A stretch of DNA of 9,439 nt from contig JAURXE010000334.1 in assembly GCA_030654635.1 (NCBI GenBank), forward strand, positions 1-9,439, written 5' to 3'. The notes under the pieces were generated by a model that saw only the letters and a list, made by a program, of their open reading frames with translations, did no database searches and was not told the origin of the DNA. A program made the translations under genes and the position numbers. Source of the DNA: Pseudomonas sp. GTDB lineage: Bacteria > Pseudomonadota > Gammaproteobacteria > Pseudomonadales > Pseudomonadaceae. Positions 6,424 through 9,439 of this stretch are shown in pieces (the stretch's first letter is position 1; every line of letters starts with the position of its first letter).

Positions 6424-7434
6424 ATGACGCCGACTGCCGCTAAGCGCCCGCTGCAACTCAACGACCTGGGCCAACTGCGCCATTTCCTCTCGATTGACGG
6501 GTTATCCCGCGAGTTACTGACGGAAATCCTCGACACCGCCGACTCCTTTCTCGAAGTCGGCGCCCGCGCCGTGAAGAAAGTCCCGTTGCTGCGCGGCAAA
6601 ACCGTCTGCAATGTGTTCTTCGAGAACTCCACGCGCACTCGCACCACGTTCGAGCTGGCCGCTCAGCGCCTGTCGGCCGATGTGATCACCCTGAATGTGT
6701 CGACCTCCTCGACCAGCAAGGGCGAAACCCTGCTCGACACATTGCGTAACCTCGAGGCCATGGCCGCGGACATGTTCGTGGTCCGCCATGGCGACTCTGG
6801 CGCCGCGCACTTTATTGCCGAGCACGTCTGCCCCAACGTCGCGATCATCAACGGCGGTGACGGCCGCCACGCGCACCCGACCCAAGGCATGCTCGACATG
6901 CTGACTATCCGCCGGCACAAGGGCGGCTTCGAGAATCTCTCGGTGGCGATTGTCGGCGACATCCTTCATTCGCGAGTGGCGCGCTCCAATATGCTGGCGC
7001 TGAAAACCCTTGGCTGCCCGGACATTCGCGTGATCGCGCCGAAAACCCTGCTGCCGGTTGGCATCGAACAATACGGCGTCAGCGTTTACACCGACCTGGC
7101 CGAAGGCCTCAAGGATGTCGACGTCATCATCATGCTGCGCCTGCAAACCGAACGCATGCACGGCGGCCTGCTACCGAGCGCCGGCGAGTTTTACCGCACC
7201 TACGGCCTGACCACCCAGCGCTTGGCGCTGGCCAAACCGGACGCACTGGTGATGCACCCAGGACCGATCAACCGTGGGGTTGAAATCGAATCGGCAGTCG
7301 CCGACGGCCCCCAGTCGGTGATTCTCAATCAGGTTACCTACGGCATCGCGATTCGCATGGCCGTGCTGTCGATGGCCATGAGCGGCCAAGCCGCCCAGCG
7401 TCAACTGAATCAAAACAACCAGGAGCAGCGCTGA
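6424..7434 (+). CDS. pyrB: Aspartate carbamoyltransferase catalytic chain
   Basis: Makes N-carbamoyl-L-aspartate from carbamoyl phosphate and aspartate, the first committed pyrimidine step. At 336 residues it is longer than E. coli PyrB (about 310), mainly through an N-terminal extension of some 15-20 residues. In Pseudomonas this extension is associated with nucleotide control of the enzyme. The carbamoyl-phosphate motif [12 protein letters not shown] (66-77), the SSTSKGET loop with K99, the HAHPTQ motif (149-154), [13 protein letters not shown] (177-189) and [12 protein letters not shown] (277-288) are intact, so it should be active. Only 11 bases separate it from pyrR, with at best a weak GAGA as ribosome site. 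Its TGA overlaps the pyrC' ATG by one base. No pyrI is present, as expected for the class A holoenzyme formed with PyrC'. Confidence 0.97.
   Translation: MTPTAAKRPLQLNDLGQLRHFLSIDGLSRELLTEILDTADSFLEVGARAVKKVPLLRGKTVCNVFFENSTRTRTTFELAAQRLSADVITLNVSTSSTSKGETLLDTLRNLEAMAADMFVVRHGDSGAAHFIAEHVCPNVAIINGGDGRHAHPTQGMLDMLTIRRHKGGFENLSVAIVGDILHSRVARSNMLALKTLGCPDIRVIAPKTLLPVGIEQYGVSVYTDLAEGLKDVDVIIMLRLQTERMHGGLLPSAGEFYRTYGLTTQRLALAKPDALVMHPGPINRGVEIESAVADGPQSVILNQVTYGIAIRMAVLSMAMSGQAAQRQLNQNNQEQR
7421..7425 (+). promoter_or_regulatory. Shine-Dalgarno for pyrC' inside pyrB
   Basis: AGGAG lies 8 bases before ATG 7434, near the end of pyrB. Together with the TGATG overlap it supports coupled translation, fitting the equal numbers of PyrB and PyrC' chains known for the Pseudomonas enzyme. 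Confidence 0.75.
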
Positions 7435-8705
7435 TGCGTACCCATATCATCGGCGCGCGGGTGATAGATCCGGCCAGCGGCCTGGACCAGATCACCGACC
7501 TGTTTCTGGAGGGCGGCAAGATCGCCGCCTTCGGCCAAGCGCCGAGCGGTTTTGCCCCTGAGCGCAGCATCGACGCCACGGGTTTGGTGGCCAGCCCCGG
7601 CCTGGTCGACCTAGCCGTAGCCCTGCGCGAGCCGGGCTACAGTCGCAAAGGCTCAATTGCCAGCGAAACCCTCGCCGCCGCCGCCGGAGGGGTCACCAGC
7701 CTGTGCTGCCCGCCGCTGACCAAGCCAGTGCTGGACACCTCGGCGGTAGCCGAACTGATCCTCGATCGCGCCCGGGAAGCCGGACACTGCAAAGTCTTTC
7801 CGATCGGCGCCCTGAGCAAAAACCTCGAGGGCGAGCAGCTCGCCGAATTGGTCGCGCTACGCGACGCCGGCTGCGTGGCCTTCGGCAATGGCCTGCAGAG
7901 TTTCAGCAACAACCGCACCCTCTGCCGGGCGCTGGAGTACGCCGCCACTTTCAACCTGACGGTGATTTTTCACTCCCAAGACCGCGACCTCGCCGCTGGC
8001 GGCATCGCCCACGAAGGCCCGACCGCCAGTTTTCTGGGCCTGGCCGGCATTCCGGAAAGCGCCGAAACCGTAGCCTTGGCCCGCGACCTGCTGTTAGTGG
8101 AACAATCCGGGGTGCGCGCCCACTTCAGCCAACTCAGCACCGCCCGCGGCGCGCAGATGATCGCCCAGGCCCAGGCCCGTGGTCTGCCGGTGACGGCCGA
8201 CGTGGCGCTGTACCAGCTGATTTTGACCGATGAGGCGCTGACCGAGTTTTCCAGCCTCTATCATGTGCAGCCGCCGCTGCGCACCCACGCCGATCGCGAC
8301 GGCTTGCGCGCCGCCGTTAAGTCCGGGGTGATTAAGGCCATCGCCAGCCATCACCAACCCCACGAAGCGGACGCCAAACTAGCGCCCTTCGCCGCCACCG
8401 AACCGGGCATCAGCAGCGTCGAGCTGCTGCTGCCGCTGGCCATGACTCTGGTGCAGGACGGCCTGCTGGACCTGCCCACCCTGCTCGCCCGCCTTAGTGC
8501 CGGCCCAGCCAAGGCCCTGCGCCTGCCGGTCGGTCGTCTCGCGGTCGGCGCCCCCGCAGACCTGCTGCTGTTCGACCCACAAGGCTCGACCCTGGCCGGT
8601 GAGCGCTGGCTGTCGAAAGGCGCCAACTGCCCCTTTATCGGCCACTGCCTGCCGGGCGCGGTGCGCTACACCTTGGTGGATGGCCGCATCAGCTTCCAAG
8701 GTTAA
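7434..8705 (+). CDS. pyrC': PyrC', inactive dihydroorotase-like subunit of aspartate transcarbamoylase
   Basis: Dihydroorotase-family protein (423 residues) that in Pseudomonas holds PyrB in a dodecameric aspartate transcarbamoylase and has no dihydroorotase activity of its own. The fold signatures are kept: PGLVDLAVALREPG (55-68), AAAAGGVTSLCCPP (81-94), HFSQLSTARG (230-239), and the C-terminal GRLAVGAPADLLLFDP (367-382). The catalytic site is degraded. The zinc-binding HxH after the PGLVD motif reads AVA (61-63), the aspartate of the active GFSDDG-type loop is lost in FGNGLQSF (150-157), and the usual DHAPH reads SHHQPH (305-310), replacing the catalytic aspartate by S305. H180 and H230 remain at sites where active enzymes bind metal. 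The frame is intact, so this is a maintained non-catalytic subunit and not a pseudogene. A separate active pyrC is expected elsewhere in the genome. Confidence 0.94.
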   Translation: MRTHIIGARVIDPASGLDQITDLFLEGGKIAAFGQAPSGFAPERSIDATGLVASPGLVDLAVALREPGYSRKGSIASETLAAAAGGVTSLCCPPLTKPVLDTSAVAELILDRAREAGHCKVFPIGALSKNLEGEQLAELVALRDAGCVAFGNGLQSFSNNRTLCRALEYAATFNLTVIFHSQDRDLAAGGIAHEGPTASFLGLAGIPESAETVALARDLLLVEQSGVRAHFSQLSTARGAQMIAQAQARGLPVTADVALYQLILTDEALTEFSSLYHVQPPLRTHADRDGLRAAVKSGVIKAIASHHQPHEADAKLAPFAATEPGISSVELLLPLAMTLVQDGLLDLPTLLARLSAGPAKALRLPVGRLAVGAPADLLLFDPQGSTLAGERWLSKGANCPFIGHCLPGAVRYTLVDGRISFQG

Positions 8706-8718
8706 AGCGCCACAAACG

Positions 8719-8746
8719 ATCAGGCCCGCCAATGGGCGGGCCTGAT
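8719..8746. terminator. Hairpin terminator between convergent pyrC' and TM2 gene
   Basis: A perfect 12-base-pair stem (ATCAGGCCCGCC / GGCGGGCCTGAT) with an AATG loop starts 13 bases after the pyrC' stop. Both flanks are only moderately T-rich. Its position between two converging genes suggests that it ends transcription from both sides, but the missing U-run leaves open a role as an mRNA 3'-end stabiliser. Confidence 0.8.
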
Positions 8747-8783
8747 TACTAAAGACAACGGCAGTGTCTTGCTGACTGCCGAC

Positions 8784-9197
8784 TTACAACGCCAAGCGCG
8801 AACGCTCGGCATTGCCGACCGAAATCTGCTCGTTCAGGGTCCAAAAATCGTAGAGCACCCCGAGTAGAAAGAAGCCGCCGGTAAACAGATACAGAACCCC
8901 GCTGATCCACTTGCCCTGATACATCCGGTGCACGCCAAAAATCCCGAGAAACACCAATAAAATCCACGCCAAGTTGTAATCCAAGGGGCCGGCGTTAAAG
9001 CGTAAATCCGCCTCACGATCCATCGAGGGAATCAGAAACAAGTCGATGATCCAACCAATCCCCAGCAAGCCCAGAGTAAAGAACCACAGGGTGCCGGTCA
9101 CTGGCTTGCCGTAATAAAAACGGTGGGCACCGAGAAAACCGAAAATCCACAACAGGTAACCAATGGCCTTGCTATGCGTATCTTGAACAACTTGCAT
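8784..9197 (-). CDS. Small membrane protein with two tandem TM2 domains
   Basis: Function not known; NINE/TM2-domain proteins are small membrane proteins without an agreed biochemical role. The 137-residue protein contains the TM2 pattern twice. Unit one (about 11-58) has LGAHRFYYGK (22-31), a hydrophobic hairpin, and the closing WIIDLFLIPSM. Unit two (about 75-122) has FGVHRMYQGK (87-96), a second hairpin, and YDFWTLNEQI. Four transmembrane segments are expected at roughly 12-24, 33-55, 76-90 and 98-118, joined by a polar stretch (MDREADLRFNAGPLDY). There is no signal peptide. AGGAG (9204-9208) lies six bases before ATG 9197 and supports the start. It is flanked by terminators on both sides, so it is probably its own transcription unit. 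Its place downstream of pyrC' tells nothing clear about its job. Confidence 0.85.
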   Translation of the reverse strand: MQVVQDTHSKAIGYLLWIFGFLGAHRFYYGKPVTGTLWFFTLGLLGIGWIIDLFLIPSMDREADLRFNAGPLDYNLAWILLVFLGIFGVHRMYQGKWISGVLYLFTGGFFLLGVLYDFWTLNEQISVGNAERSRLAL

Positions 9198-9262
9198 ACT
9201 GCGCTCCTGCAGACTGACAACTACTCAATGGTGCCGGGCTTGCGTGGCCACCCGCGCAAATG

Positions 9263-9288
9263 AAAAACCCGCACAGCGGCGGGTTTTT
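9263..9288. terminator. Bidirectional rho-independent terminator
   Basis: A symmetric inverted repeat (AAAAACCCGC / GCGGGTTTTT, loop ACAGCG) has a T-run on either strand. On the minus strand it follows the stop of the partial right-edge gene by about 15 bases, so it should end that transcript before the TM2 gene, which has to start from a promoter between here and 9197. Confidence 0.88.
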
Positions 9289-9303
9289 GCAACAAGCTCA
9301 AGC

Positions 9304-9439
9304 TTACCGAAAACGGCGCCCGGGGCCATCATCGCTGGCCTCCAACGACAAACCTTGCGACAAACTGCTCAGGTGCTCGCCATCGGTTTCCGAGCCCAGC
9401 TTGATCATCAGGCGCAAATCGTTCGCCGAGTCGGCATGT
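9304..9439 (-). CDS. Unidentified protein, C-terminal 44 codons
   Basis: A minus-strand frame enters from the right edge and is open to a TAA at 9304-9306, followed at once by a good terminator. The visible residues include DLRLMIKLGSETDGEHLSSL and then LSQGLSLEASDDGPGRRFR at the end. The stretch is hydrophilic with a charged tail and no transmembrane segment. I do not recognise the family. The in-frame stop placed next to a terminator, the strand shared with the TM2 gene and the Pseudomonas-like codon use support a real gene. The start is outside the window. Confidence 0.65.
   Translation of the reverse strand, partial: HADSANDLRLMIKLGSETDGEHLSSLSQGLSLEASDDGPGRRFR

Noticed and set aside
6514..7161. 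Long minus-strand ORF (215 codons) inside pyrB
   Set aside because: It is fully antisense to an intact pyrB with all motifs, has no recognisable domain and fits the usual open antisense frame in GC-rich coding DNA.
1..9439. CRISPR arrays, tRNA/rRNA genes, insertion sequences, attachment sites or phage genes
   Set aside because: None seen on reading; the window is almost fully occupied by syntenic core genes.

Overview
The window looks like a chromosomal segment of a Pseudomonas-type gammaproteobacterium (Pseudomonadaceae). The gene order pilJ-pilI-pilH-pilG (leftward) and gshB-tonB3-algH-ruvX-pyrR-pyrB-pyrC' (rightward) is, from memory, the order around PA0401-PA0411 of P. aeruginosa. The PilG, PilH, PilI and PilJ translations closely resemble the P. 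aeruginosa proteins as I recall them, although no alignment was run.

Left block (1-2669, minus strand): the first part of the Pil-Chp chemosensory operon that controls type IV pilus twitching and surface signalling. In transcription order it holds two CheY-like receiver proteins (pilG, pilH), a CheW-like adaptor (pilI) and the chemoreceptor pilJ, which is cut by the window edge. A terminator-like hairpin lies between pilI and pilJ. A 241-base divergent gap (2670-2910) separates this operon from the rightward genes.

Centre block (2911-8705, plus strand): gshB (glutathione synthetase); a TonB-family energy transducer equivalent to TonB3, which in P. aeruginosa is linked to twitching motility; then a very compact run of algH/yqgE, ruvX/yqgF, pyrR, pyrB and pyrC'. 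The last five genes overlap by 1-4 bases or lie 11 bases apart, so translational coupling is likely. pyrB and pyrC' encode the Pseudomonas type of aspartate transcarbamoylase, in which PyrC' is a dihydroorotase homologue that has lost its metal-binding and catalytic residues and serves a structural role. A strong hairpin after pyrC' closes this block.

Right block (8784-9439, minus strand): a small membrane protein made of two tandem TM2 modules, a symmetric bidirectional terminator, and the last 44 codons of a gene I do not recognise.

Most of this is conserved core-genome content. I saw no mobile element, CRISPR array, tRNA or rRNA, and no convincing undescribed system. The points most worth a second look are the pilI/pilJ hairpin, the duplicated TM2 protein, the coiled-coil TonB linker, the absence of a local attenuator for PyrR, and the unidentified gene at the right edge.
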